Source of the DNA: Turbatrix aceti
Taxonomy: Eukaryota > Nematoda > Chromadorea > Rhabditida > Panagrolaimidae
DNA length: 64,000 bases
NCBI GenBank assembly: GCA_963969345.1
Contig: OZ017770.1
Span: 4,163,246 to 4,227,245, forward strand
Direction of reading: 5' to 3'
The position numbers and the translations under genes are program-made. Of the stretch, positions 23,401 through 34,700 are shown piece by piece. The notes beneath the pieces were generated by a model. That model saw nothing but the letters and a program-made list of their open reading frames with translations. It did no database searches and had not been told where the DNA came from. How positions within the stretch are numbered: position 1 is the first letter of the stretch; every line of letters starts with the position of its first letter.

Positions 23401-24797
23401 GGCAACGTTTTATGATTTTTTTAAATTCTAACATACATTTTTTGTACCAAATCATTTTTCGTATTGTACCCAAAATAGAAAAAAATGTTCTGATTACTTT
23501 TTCCAAACAAACGAGGATTAGTTTACCCCGTAAGTAACAAAAGAACTCAATTTTTTTGATGTCGAGCATGCTGAAGTTGAAGAATTATGGTAATCAGATA
23601 TCTTTTCCAGCCGCCAAAAATTTTTTCTGTGATGTCCACACAGATAAAACGGTTACACGTAAGCATTTGAAACTACAGAAAACGATTTGAGGTCTGTGCA
23701 ACTCAATACAAACAATAGGTGAAGCGTTTGAGAAATGCTGACATTAGGTTCACTTCGTCAAGATTGTTGTTTTCAATGTTGCCGCAGATTTTGTTAAGAG
23801 CAAAAGTACAGTATCCAAGCTGGCAGTTCATGTGCAACTATTTTTTACCCATAGACACACCCTTGATAACAAATTTGGTAAAACAAGTTGAATTTTCGAA
23901 CTTGACGTCTAACTCACGAATTTGGCCAATGACAAATCCTACAAATAGAGCTTTGATGGGCATCGAGCAACTCGCGAATCATTTTGGACAGTTTACGTGT
24001 AACCGTTTTATCTATGTAGACATCACAGAAAAAAAAACATACATGGGCATGCCGTAGGTTCAATTTATGCCGATAGACGTTTATTCTCGGCGGTCACCGA
24101 CCCTCAGGATCCCATTATTGATGTTAGGGGTTTAATTCCCGAAAATTTAATTACCACAATCGCACTCCTCGACAATCTCAACGCTTCAGTTACCACATTT
24201 TGCTTTGTCGCCCACCAACTTTGTGGTGTTGTAAAAGCATAAGTTAAGAAACTGGATTGAAGATTCGCAAGACTGCAATTGGGAAAAGCATCGAACTACC
24301 AATTCCGACTTCAACGGGAATCCAATGCTGGTTTGAGTATGTTTTTTTCTGTGACTGTAACTCCAATACTAATTATTTGATATTTTTATAGAAATTTCTG
24401 TGTGACTCAAAAAACTCTTCTTACGTCTCACAGCGATCTCCATGTTTTTTTTGGATAGACTGCTGCGACGGTCACCCGGAGATCCACAACACGTTTTCTT
24501 GCTTCATCTTTGACAATACATACGTCGCCAGACTCTGACTGATTTTTTTGATCAATTTTCTTGCATTTGACAAATGCCGTATTGTTTCATGCCGTAGCCG
24601 TTGGTTGCCAAAAGTTTTTGATAAATCCGAATTAAGGTTTTTGCGATTTGCTTAACCACAAGAGAAATATAATTACTGGTCACAGGAACGCTCAAAAAGA
24701 TGAGCTGAATTGAAAATCGAGCAATTTTTGAGCCACATCGCAGTAGATTGTGGCAAGAATGTTCTGATCAGGGTTTTCTAATTTGTCCTTTTATACC
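23401..24797. other. AT-rich intergenic region
   Basis: About 1.4 kb with no supportable gene. A 112-codon plus frame at 23719-24057 begins with GTG and has no recognisable motif. Confidence 0.35.
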
Positions 24798-24954
24798 GCT
24801 CGCTCCGCTCCCGCTCTGTTATTTTTTAAATTTCATCGCTTGCTCCGCTCCCGCTCCAAGCGATGAAATTTGCGTTCGCTCCGCTCGCGCTCTTTATTTT
24901 TTTTCTCATTCTGTCGCTCGCTCTGCTCCTGCTCATGAGCAGAGTGGGAGCGGA
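24798..24954. repeat. Palindromic GCTCGCTCCGCTC repeat array, copy 1
   Basis: Four degenerate copies of GCTCGCTCCGCTCCCGCTC start near 24798, 24838, 24874 and 24914, separated by AT-rich spacers, so the period is about 36-40 bp. Inside it, 24828-24841 and 24858-24871 form a perfect 14-bp inverted repeat (AAATTTCATCGCTT and its complement) around a 16-nt loop that is itself one repeat core. The last copy runs into a CTCATGAG palindrome and then the complementary GAGTGGGAGCGGA. Related arrays occur at 25142-25263 and 60399-60543. Confidence 0.75.
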
Positions 24955-25141
24955 ACAGAAATCGCCAGCGCTCCAAGTAAAATTTCAAAAATTTTCAGCC
25001 TATTGAGGGCAAAAGTCCAAATTCAAAGGTTTTTCAGGTGTTTAGACAAATTTAGGTGACAAATCTACTTGAAAGCGAGCAGAAATGATAAAAAAATCAG
25101 ACAAATTGCCATAAATTGTTAGTGTTTTTTCAAGATTTGCG

Positions 25142-25263
25142 CGCTCGCTCCGCTCCCGTTCCTTCGATTTAAATTTAAAAAAAAAAAAAAAAAAAATCAG
25201 TTTTTCAAGAGCGAAGAGCGGAGCGAAGAGCGGAGCGAAGAGCGGAGCGAAGAGCGGAGCGAT
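25142..25263. repeat. Palindromic repeat array, copy 2, with 12-bp tandem repeat
   Basis: It begins with GCTCGCTCCGCTCCCGTTC (25142), then a poly(A) run, then about 4.5 copies of the 12-bp unit GAGCGGAGCGAA (25209-25263) in the complementary orientation. The 12-mer is the reverse complement of the core in the 24798 array, so the two arms could fold back on each other. Confidence 0.75.
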
Positions 25264-25740
25264 TTCAGAAGCGATCGAAAACCCTGGTCCTGACGCGATC
25301 AACGTCGGTAGTAGAAACAGAATTAAGTTTCAAAAAGAAAAAACGCGTTTGTCAATTTGGACCGATGAGTGCCGCACTAATACGGGTGTCCATACCTCAA
25401 GGGTACGCACATATCTCGCGGACATACAGTAGAATCGCGCGAACGTCAGTGCAGCGATTTTTGCCGAACGTTATTTTTGCTTTCTTGCGCTTCGTTTCTA
25501 GTGTTTAACCGATATCATGTTAATCGCGATTATCCAATGCGAAACAGAAGCTTTGTTTGACCTGCTAACAAGATATGACGCAGTATAGAGGTTGCGTATG
25601 GACAGAAACGAAAAAAAGCTGTCTGAATTTTCTTATTCGCATATATCACAATATAATTGACTATTGTACTTATTATGTTGTGTTTTTAAACTGTTTTATT
25701 AATTTTAGAGCAGAGGATTCACGCATTCAAGAACATAAAG
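25264..25740. other. Upstream region of the DYRK gene
   Basis: No gene was seen. It ends with an acceptor-like TTAATTTTAG at about 25709, roughly 30 bases before the DYRK ATG, which fits trans-splicing. Confidence 0.4.
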
Positions 25741-27049
25741 ATGTCCGGCTCCGGTCGTTGGTTTAATCCAACCGACGCGATCAAGGTTTTTGGTCCTAAG
25801 CTCTCGAAAGCGGAAAAGGACGAGATCAAGGCTTACTCCAAAGTTTATTTTGCCGGAACTTTGGCGAATAAGATTTGCGCTCCGGTCAGGCGGCAACCCA
25901 ACGACGGATTCGATGACGATAATAACATGTACAGGATACAGGACGATCCTTCACGACCACGTTGCGTACCGATATGAAGTCTTGAAGATTCTTGGTCGTG
26001 GAAGTTTTGGAGAAGTCGTCAAAGCTTACGACCATAAGAATGGGTATTTCGTTGCCATCAAGATCGTACGGAATACGCCGACCGACAACAAGCAAGTGCA
26101 AACCGAAATAAGAATCCTGAAGGATTTGCGAAACCAGAAAAGTTGTCTTAAGAGCGGCATCATCGGCCTTCTTGATAACTTTTTGTTCCGCAACCACGCA
26201 TGCCTTGTTTTCGAGATGGGCAGCATTAGTCTGAGTGAGGCACTCAGACGCAATGGACAGTTTGATCTGAAACTTGTTCGCAAGTTTGCTTATTCCATTG
26301 TCAGTGCTCTCGTCTTGTTGCATCGAAAAAATATCATCCACTCGGACATCAAGCCGGACAATATCCTCCTCAAAGAGCCAGGTCGAAGCAAGACGGTTCT
26401 GATCGATTTCGGAACTTCCTGCTACGAGAATGAACTCATCTACGACTACATCCAGACCCGCTTCTATCGCGCACCTGAAGGTAAGTTGTTTTTTTTTGTT
26501 TTGCATTCCAATCGTACAGTTACACAAATGAATTATATTCAGTCACACTTGGCAAGCAATACGGAATGGAAATCGACATGTGGTCTCTCGGATGCCTGCT
26601 TCCCGAACTCCTAACCGGTCAGGTGCTGTTTCCCGGCGAAAACTCATTCGATCACCTTGGCGTCATCATGGAGCTCCTGGGTATGCCACCAACTGAAGTT
26701 CTTGCGGGGGCGAAGTACCGCAGCACGCACTTTGACAAAAAGGACCAGCCTCTCTACTGCCAGATTGACTGTCGCAAAGGCGCCGGTAAACCGACTACCT
26801 CGGGACATGGTTTCAGCTCGAACGGTCATCCTCGGTATCCTCCAGGTACCCGTGACTTGTCTACTAAAATCGGGGTGAGTTAAAATAGTTTTTTTCTGTG
26901 AGCAAAAATCAGTGTTTTAGACCGTGGACGCCAAGTTCGTTGATTTTGTCAAAAAGTGCCTTGCCTGGGAACCGTCGGAGCGACTCACCCCGATGGATGC
27001 TCTCAAACATCCCTGGCTGTGCCACGCTTCTTCGTCCGGATTCAATTGA
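25741..27049 (+). CDS. DYRK: DYRK2-class dual-specificity kinase with one frameshift
   Basis: Exons 25741-26480, 26543-26874 and 26921-27049. The N-terminal DYRK-homology part (TDAIKVFGPKLSKAEKDEIK, then GFDDDNNMY) is in frame 1. The kinase domain (HDHVAYRYEVLKILGRGSFG) is in another frame, and one extra base near 25948-25953 separates them. Removing one base would give the family spacing DPHDHVAYRYEV. Kinase residues are intact: GRGSFGEV, VAIKIVRN (Lys), IIHSDIKPDNILL (Asp), LIDFGTSC, and the self-phosphorylated loop IYDYIQTRFYRAPE with its YxY. The C-lobe shows MEIDMWSLGCLLPELLTG and LTPMDALKHPWL. About 420 aa if read through the shift. It could be a sequencing error, a recent pseudogene or programmed +1 frameshifting. 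I see no sane intron that repairs it. Downstream exon phases are all correct. Confidence 0.8.
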
Positions 27050-27531
27050 ACGGGTCATTGCCGATGAAGTTGCGGAAATTGGAAACGCAGCACTGATTTG
27101 TCTGTTGCTGGGGTTGGTAGGTTGTTAATGAGGATTGTTGTGTTCATTTGTTGTTGAAATATAGGATTTAAGTGAAATACGGAGTATTATCTTTGACGAT
27201 CAGGTTGTGCTAACCGATGTATCTTACACATCAGTGTACTATAATTTGTGCGGCTTTCGGCAATTCTGCTATTGACATCAATATCATTGAAGTAGAGTTT
27301 GAACTGCCGACCTGAAATATAATCGTATTAAAAACCATAACTGGTGTTATGCGCTCATGGTTAAAATATGTGATAAAATTTTTTGCAACTATTTTGAAAA
27401 AAACCAGCTCAATTTATCAAAAATAAATTGACAGTTATATGCAATAAAATCAGCGTGGAATCGATCATTCGATGATTATTTATGCATACTATTACACGTA
27501 TCAAAATACAGTTTGCACTAATTTACACATT
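27050..27531. other. Intergenic region between DYRK (+) and V-ATPase G (-)
   Basis: About 480 bp of AT-rich DNA between convergent stop codons. No feature seen. Confidence 0.4.
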
Positions 27532-28073
27532 CTAAAATTTATTGATTTCCGGTGAGATACGGGTGTACGTGCCGAAGACTTCGACTTCGCGGCGGAGAAC
27601 AAAGTTGGTTGGGAGGCGCGGCTGAACGTCGGTAACTAGCTGCAAGATGCGTTGAACCACGTCTTTGCGTCTGGCAGCGACGTTCTGGATGTCCTTTTCC
27701 TCGATTTCGTCGAAGTCGCGGTACACAGCTTTTATAAAACCGCGCATTTCGGATTCGACCTCGGTAATCTTACGTTCGAGCTGCCGCTGATGCACCTACA
27801 AACTACAAACAAAATCGTTTTTCACTGAAAAAAACCAACCTCTTTGAAAACAGCAATCTGAGCAGCTGCCTCGACTTTGGCGTCACGGAGACGCTGTAGT
27901 TCATGATCGCGGGCGCGAGCCACACGTTCCCTGCCCCGACGCTCTGTTTCGAGAAGCAACTGAAGAATACCCGAGCTCTTGCTTCTGACGTTGACCGGAC
28001 GTTCATGGTGGCCAGCGACGGAAGAGTTCAGACTCAGCATCGAAGTATCGGACGTGACGCTGGTATTCAACAT
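27532..28073 (-). CDS. vha-10: V-type ATPase subunit G
   Basis: Peripheral-stalk subunit of the vacuolar proton pump. Two exons, complement(27841 side: 27840-28073; 27532-27795), 165 aa, in phase. The helix-forming core (SSGILQLLLETERRGRERV, ARARDHELQRLRDAKVEAAA) matches the family's start, where the conserved Gly-Ile-x-x-Leu-Leu precedes a charged long helix. Relative to the usual roughly 118-126 aa protein it carries about 30 extra residues at the N-terminus (a Ser/Thr-rich MLNTSVTSDTS...). The true start could lie closer to the core, but no ATG occurs just before it. It is on the same strand as, and 180 bp downstream of, the DEG/ENaC gene; an acceptor-like AAACAG lies about 28 bases before its ATG. 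Confidence 0.8.
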
Positions 28074-28253
28074 GGCAGCAAGCGGAATGAACTCAACTGT
28101 TTGCCGGTTGCAGTGACTTGATTGTGGTCAACTTGTTTGTTTGTTGGGTGATTGCGCGCAACAACCGAACTCATTTTTGCCAAGATCAATCGATTCACTT
28201 TTCGTGCATTTTTTTCTCTGCACTTTTGTCCAAAATGCAGATCAACGATTTAT

Positions 28254-29853
28254 TCATTGGTATCGACTAGCAACAACACCCGCAACAATTTTACTAAGAA
28301 ACACAAAGATTTCCATAAGTGTAACCAAGCTTATACCCATGAATAGATTGGTGTTACCACCAAGCTTGCTCAGGATATCCACAGCAAAAAATTTTCTGCA
28401 TTGTGTTTGATTGTGGTAAAAGTGTGTTGCAAATGTGATTTCCAACACTGACAATGAACTGTAAGAAAAAAAATATTTACACAAATGAATACTAGGCTTA
28501 CCAATTTTTGGTGCATTTTTTATTGCGATAAACGTGTTCGGCGACTTTTTGAAATTTAAAAACCTGCCGTTCGCATTCCATTCGACATGAAATGTCTGTA
28601 ATTTGATTTTAATTATTTTAATTAAAACAAAAACAAACGCACGCTCTATTGAACTATTGGAACGAACTTTTGCGGTTTGCGTATCACAAAGAGTTCGATT
28701 GTCAGTGATCAGCCCGGAGTACTGTGCCGGGATACAATTGTGGTATTTCCAAAAGTGATTGACTACTCGAAGTTGTTCGCATCGTTTCAGGGTGTACGGC
28801 ACAGATAAATTTATGTTCAAATGCAGTGGTATTTTGATGTCGGTCCAAGAACGCGCACAGCTGCCCCAGTTTTCTTGAGGTAACCAAACGTCCTGCAATC
28901 ATCCGATCGTTATCACTGAACACATGATTTGGATGATCTAAAAGAGGATTATGTGCTCACATGTGCGCACATTTCTCAACGAAACCGTAAACGAAAGCCG
29001 TTTTGATGGCTTTAGATGCAGAAACTTGGACGTGTCCATCGAATTAAGGAAAAGTTTGTAGCCTTCGACTAAAATTTACTTTTAATAGGTTCTACTAAAT
29101 TTAATCCAGCTTACGCTGTCGAACGTCGACTTGTAGCATAACCTTTGTCTTTGTCCAGTATTTTTTTAGCAAGGGATACAAATTCAGTTGTGCACAGACG
29201 CCGTTTACTGTAGAGATCGTTTCAGCATATTTGCATACGTCAAATGTGTTTTGTTGATAAAACGCAGCGTTAATTACTCTTTTACAGAAACTGAAAACAA
29301 AAGAAATTGAGAATATTAATTGTGAAAATTGATCAGACTTTGAGTTGTTCAGATGAGATGTCATTGACTCGCACAAAATAAGATCTGGCGCTTTTAACGT
29401 ATTTTGATCTGCTGTGTGAAAATTAACAGTTTCATACGTCGGCTTTTTGGCGTAGTTTAATAGAATTGTACCGCTCTAAAAAATTTTAACAACGTTGACA
29501 AAGTTTGGTTTGAAACTTACATAATACGCGTAAATGACTAGCCCGTTTAGTACCACCATGCACCAAAAAATAACAGAGATCCAGTTACCCGCATTGTGCA
29601 TTCGAATCTGGAACATTATTATTATTTTTGAATTACAAATTATCAAAAAACTCACCATTCCGTGAAAAGTAGTATAACTTGTATACTCGCTACTGGCTTC
29701 ATCGTAAACAGTCTGCAGAACATTGGATAGAAGCTGACCACCTCTAAGTCGCTCTCCATCGTCTACTTCAAACGTCTGTAAAAGTCGAACTTCACCCATG
29801 CAACGATCGCTGCAAAGTACCCCCTGTCTGCCGTCGTCAACATCATTTGGCAT
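28254..29853 (-). CDS. DEG/ENaC family cation channel subunit
   Basis: Amiloride-sensitive-type sodium channel subunit of the plasma membrane. Exons, complement: 29656-29853, 29521-29607, 29115-29475, 28971-29068, 28643-28892, 28502-28595, 28254-28458; 1,293 nt, 430 aa, all phases match. The N-terminal gating-type motif is YTTFHGM. TM1 is about residues 72-95 (WISVIFWCMVVLNGLVIYAY). The extracellular part has LKAPDLILCESM (the 'FPAVTIC' position), LQVDVRQLEGYKLFLNSMD, LPQENWGSC, YTLKRCEQ and several further Cys pairs. TM2 begins LSKLGGNTNLFMGISLVTLM; its GIS is the G-x-S selectivity filter. At 430 aa it is shorter than most worm degenerins. Gating stimulus unknown. A TGCCTATAG acceptor lies six bases before the ATG. 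Confidence 0.88.
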
Positions 29854-30056
29854 CTCAAGCTATAGGCAAAAACAACTTGCAACCATCTTAGACGTCCACG
29901 GTTTATCAATGATAAGCACTAAGTCTCTGGGGGCTTTGTGCTTTATGCGTCATGACAAAAAAAAGAATTATTGATTTATACAAAAGCATTTTTTCAAAGC
30001 ACAGCGGCAGTCACACGAGTTTAAATGTGTCATCAGAGAGATCAAATGCTGATCTG

Positions 30057-31842
30057 TTAGTTGAAAACTAATTGATTGAAGTACCTGGAGCAGTGCATGA
30101 TGCCGGTACGGCACATTTCGGTGGTTCGAACAACGGACATGCGATCAGCTCGCTCGAAGTTCGATCGCACGAGTTCGTAATACTGACCATCGCTGAGGAC
30201 TACTGAGTGCAGCTTAAGGCATTTCATCCGAAGCACGTCGATGAATTTGCTAGAATGATAATTGTCAAAAATTTTAGACATCAAAAAAAGTCGAACCTCG
30301 ATTTGTCAGAGAACCGAAGAGTTTCGTCGTCCCACCGAATTTCTAGCCTTGTAAGCTTTGGACAGTTCTGTGCAATGCAATCAATAAACTGATCGATATG
30401 AATCTTGGCAGTCACTTTAGGACAACAGTCTTCGGCAATGCCCATGACGAGAACACGGATGTTGCGCAGTCGCGATATCAGGTTCATCCAGAAATACTCG
30501 AGCAACTTGTGCTGACCACCAAGGTTTAACGCTTGGAACTGGTGGCCATGGCGCATGATGAGCTCGGTAAGCGAATTTTCAGACAGGGAATCACATGTAT
30601 CCAGGCTTAGGCACTGAACCGTGCACGCTGTACCTGATTGAAGCCAGGCTTCCATCACCTGATCAGTGAAGTTTTCAAGCCATGAAACTTCGAGCAGTCG
30701 AACGTGCTGCAGGCGGGTGAGAATACTGATTAAACTCTCTGCGGACAACTCGGTTGCTCTTATATCAAGTTCTTCAATTTTAGTTTTTTCCCATTCAATC
30801 GCTTGCATCGTTTTATCGTCGAGTTCTAAAGTTTTTTTTAATTTTAATAGGCCAATAAAAATGAAACTTACTTGCATGAGCTAAGAAAAGGGATTTTAAA
30901 TGCTTGCAGCGTTGAAGCACAAGCTTGAGGCATGTTCCCTTAACTTTGGTGCAGTAGTTGACACAAAGGCATTCCAGGCGAGCGCAGTTGGACGACAGAG
31001 AATCCACATGCTCGTCGGTGACAAAAGGTACACCCCAAAGATTAACCACTCTCAAATTAGGAAGAAACTGCTTTAGTTTGTGAAAATTGACCGTTTCGTA
31101 GACTTCTTCTTCTTCGTCTTCGACTTTTTCATATGTTCCTGAAACAATTTGCTGCCTATTTTGCAAAAATGATACGGTTTGGTTACCGATAACATGCAAG
31201 ACTTCAACTGATGAGATAAATGTGTAGACTTTTCTCAAAAACCCCTCGAGGAAAATATTTTCACTCAGACAGAGTGTAAGGGTACGCAGTCGACTGGGAA
31301 ACGATTGCAGATCGGTGAAGTCATGCAATTGCATAGCCGTTGAAAAATCAAGTGTCAAATCGTTGAGTTGAGGGCATCGATTTGAGAGTTCGTGCAAAAC
31401 ATTGGGAGTTATGAGATCGGTAGCAAGCTCGCATCGCTTGAGCTGAGCAAGGCGCTCGGGAATGACATGAATAAAGTGCTCAATATTTGCCACTTGTAAG
31501 CCACCATGACTCGAACGGAATGAAACCGATTGCCACAAAGCCGGACTATACGCAACTTTTTTCCATTTTCTGCAAACCTTACCAACTCGCAGAATTTGAT
31601 GCGTTGACAGGTACGAAAAAATGTGTTCCAAAACGCGATCTGGTAACTTCTCGATTGTCTGAAATAAATCATAAGTAATTCGAAGACGGGAAAAAGAGTA
31701 CTACTTTGGAGACGGGAGGAGGCCCACTAGGAACGGGAGATGGCTGCTTTGCAGGCTCAGCACCATCAATCAGATTTTGCAAATTATGGTCCTGCGTTTC
31801 GTGCATTGTAGCGCGTCTAGTAATATCAAACATATCCGCCAT
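30057..31842 (-). CDS. F-box and leucine-rich-repeat protein
   Basis: Likely substrate receptor of an SCF ubiquitin ligase. Exons, complement: 31705-31842, 30872-31658, 30297-30825, 30057-30249; 1,647 nt, 548 aa, in phase. After a Pro-rich N-terminus the F-box lies at about residues 47-92 (IEKLPDRVLEHIFSYL, GKVCRKWKKVAYSPALWQ). Irregular LRR-like units of about 25 residues follow (LPNLRVVNLWG, CARLECLCVNYCTKV, CKHLKSLFLAHA, QHVRLLEVSWLENF, CPKLTRLEIRW), interrupted by an acidic insert (EKVEDEEEEVYE). The C-terminal part (YYELVRSNFERADRMSVVRT) is outside the repeats and seems conserved in character, but I cannot name the subfamily. It is upstream of the DEG/ENaC gene on the same strand with a 203-bp gap. 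Confidence 0.85.
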
Positions 31843-32569
31843 CTTTAGTCTTCAGACAAAAGAAATTGATTTCCTCACAAAAAGTTAGAGCCGTTGAAAA
31901 AAAGCAGTCTGCCAAGTGACAAAAAGCTCTCCACACGTCGCCTCGAAAACTAAGCTTGCGACTTTGCCTGATTGATCAAAGCAGTTGGTACACTCAAATC
32001 CGATCTAACGCATGTGCGACGCATACACGCTAAAACAATGCAAAGTCAAGACATATGAACACGCCTTACTTGTAGTATGCGACATTTTTTTAGAGATCAC
32101 AATTGATCAAAAGGGTCTCCTAGCAATCAGCTCGTTTGTTTAAACTCTGTGATCTCTGATAATTGAATAAGTTTAAAAATATATTTTGCAGAAAAAAAAT
32201 GATTTTATTTGTTACCCAAGCTAATTAACTTATGCAAAACTGCACATTTTTATTTATACCGCTTTCTCGATTTTTTATTGCCCTATTATATATATTATAT
32301 AAAAAGGTCCCAGCGTCCAAAAAAACGTCTGCTTAACATTTCTCGGAATTGGCTGGTGTGCAAATTATTTGTTGACAAGTTTATTCGTCAACAAAATATC
32401 ATTATTTCATTAGATTTTTATAGCACTTTTTAATACCTGTACCTTTTGCAATTTTAATGTATAAAGTTACAGTATACTGCTTTTAGGTCTACGCGCACCT
32501 GATCATTTAAAAAATAATTTTCAGGTGGTATAAAACTTACGCGAGAAACTGGCTCTAACAGAGCCATGA
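31843..32569. other. Intergenic region with a 10-bp inverted repeat
   Basis: About 730 bp. AGAGATCACA (32092-32101) and its exact complement (32148-32157) could form a stem with a 46-nt loop. No coding signal. Confidence 0.4.
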
Positions 32570-33817
32570 TTAAGCAGGAGAAAACAATTCTATTGAAGCC
32601 AGAATGAACTCATCTAAGTTTACGAGAGGCGTTCGATACGAGAACTCTGTCATCAGCTTTGCACCGCCCTCAGATCAATGCTAACTCGATGGCAATTTAT
32701 GTGAAGGTGTAAAAAAAATTATTTAACGACTAGGTGTCAAGCAAAAAAGTTATCAATCACGAAACAAAACATACTGGCATACGAGTCAGGATCAGTGCAA
32801 GGTTCAGTCGACCCATAGTTCGTATCTTTGTGATAATACGTGATCGTTTTATCTTCCATTCTTCGGTGTCGCGAAAGTGCTTCTTCTTAGAAGCCCACGT
32901 TTCCGAAACTTGTTCAGGATCTGCCTGAAAGTAAAATTATTAGTTGTTTATTTGAAAAAAATTGTTATACCTTTTGTATGCGGCTGCGGATTATGTCAAA
33001 CATTTAGCCCTAATTTCAGACAATACACGTTTTTTTGCAAGTGAAGCGCAGAGTGAAGGAAGAACCACGAAAAAAGGTAATGCTAAAATGCTTATAGTGC
33101 CGTAAATCAGTGATGTAAGACCAACGAGATTGCGCCGAACATAGCGTTAACCGCCACTACACCGACAAACGATCTACGCAAGCACCTTTGTCTATTTCTT
33201 TTACCCCCGCATTCTTATGAAACACTAAGTTGGCTTAAACCTGCACATCGAATAGCCAAAAGATATCGGTAGCAGGCGTACGCGCTGACGCACTACTAAT
33301 ACTAGCATTTTTAACTATAATTTTTTGCTCCTGCGGAAAAATCTCTTTGTAACATCTCTCACCGCTGGTGCAAACATATTATACTCAACTTTTGAAATAA
33401 AGGCAAATATTATACTATTTGTTGTTGATAAGCTTCTACCACTTGAATGTTTCATATTTTAATAGGACATGATTTACTTACACTCGAACTAGATGAAATT
33501 GATGCGCTGCTAGTGCTATCGCCGAATGAAAGGTAGCTCGTACGACTCGGCTGATCGGCTTGATGGTCATGATGGTGATGGTGGTGGTGGATATGATGAT
33601 GAAGCGGATGCTGGCGAATATTTTTGGAAGCGGCCGCTGTCACGCTGTCTTCATAAAGATGACTGTCTCGTCGGGGTGTTACAGGAGTGCCCATGATTAG
33701 ACGATACTCTTTTTTAATCGCGTTTTCCATGCGAGTAGAAACTCGTAGCAGACCTCCATGAACCATACGGCGTCGAACAAGCGCACTCTGAGGAACACTG
33801 TTGAAATCGGTCGGCAT
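32570..33817 (-). CDS. His-rich protein of unknown function
   Basis: Proposed exons, complement: 33482-33817, 32775-32924, 32570-32668; 585 nt, 194 aa, in phase. The first exon has a real ATG and a strong GTAAGT donor. It encodes a basic N-terminus, a His-rich run (about residues 75-90, HHHIHHHHHHHDHQ) and a Ser-rich stretch. The second exon is basic and helical (KIKRSRIITKIRTMGRLNL). The third relies on a weak CTGAG acceptor, so the C-terminus is uncertain. The KIRxxGR segment faintly recalls the C-terminal region of calcineurin A, but with no catalytic domain present this is probably chance. The 557-bp first intron showed no embedded gene. Confidence 0.5.
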
Positions 33818-34700
33818 AGCTGAAGAAACTTTTCAAACGAATGCGACGTTTTGTAAAGCTTCCGGTTGATCCGGTAGTTACAAACGATTTTTTTATTTGT
33901 TATTCATCAGATAGCTTTCACTAACTTGTCAGTCTAATACAAATATTGCTTCTTTTTTTTGCTACCACATGAAACTATAAAAAAAATATTTTACTCCGAT
34001 ATTTTTGTGGTTTTTCTTTCGACCGCAGAGAATGAATATCAGTTGTTTAATCGCCCTCATTTGCATCGTTTTTTTTGACGAGAATTGATGAAAACATTTT
34101 TTAAAGCCAGCTTGCTTCCTCCAACTATCTCACTCCATTGAGTCTCGGTAAACACCTGCTATTCTTTGGCCGGCCTAACTTTTCTTTTTTTCCCGACGCA
34201 CACTGCTCAGAATATTTATAATAATGTGTGGATGGTGTCAGATGCGTTTTACTTATTGTAATTAGCTTTTACTCCCTGAAGTAAAAAAAAGCACATTCGA
34301 TAAAAGCAAAACCAAAAGACAGAATATATTACTGAGTTTTTAATAACACCGTCTTCTGCCCGGTCTTTTCTATTGTTTAAGCGTAAGTAATTTTCACTGA
34401 ATGCAATTTTGCAAATTAAGTTTTTTTACTTAAGCAAGCTCTACCACACTTTGTACCTTGTGCACATTTCTGAGAACCTGAAAGGGGACAAAGGTAACAA
34501 AAGTACAAAAAAAATATAAAAGCACTGAATCCAATTTCAGCATCTAACATGGCCAGGGCTTTGTACTTTAATTCTTAATTCAGTGTACAGTTATTCTTAG
34601 ATGTTGTTGTCAATTGCCTGCTAACTTGAGAAACTTCCGATAATCTTGGAAGTCTTGATCGAAATTTTCACAATGCAGCAAATTAAAATAATTAGAATAT
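33818..34700. other. AT-rich intergenic DNA
   Basis: No ORF, RNA gene or clear repeat recognised. Confidence 0.4.

Noticed and set aside
23719..24057. 112-codon plus-strand ORF
   Set aside because: GTG start, no motif, AT-rich context next to repeats.
24125..24165. Segment GGGGTTTAATTCCCG resembling the nematode SL1 leader
   Set aside because: It diverges after about 10 bases, and no donor plus Sm-site arrangement of an SL RNA follows.
24798..24954. CRISPR-like look: regular repeats with about 20-bp unlike spacers
   Set aside because: Repeats are degenerate, spacers are AT-rich and short, no cas genes are present and the genome is clearly eukaryotic.
25920..25950. Tiny intron (13 nt, GTACAGGATACAG) that would repair the DYRK frame
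   Set aside because: Far below any workable intron length.
32570..32924. Calcineurin A homology of the His-rich protein
   Set aside because: Only a short KIRxxGR-like segment is similar and the phosphatase domain is absent.
32734..32928. 64-codon plus-strand ORF
   Set aside because: It is the antisense shadow of the second exon of the His-rich minus-strand gene.
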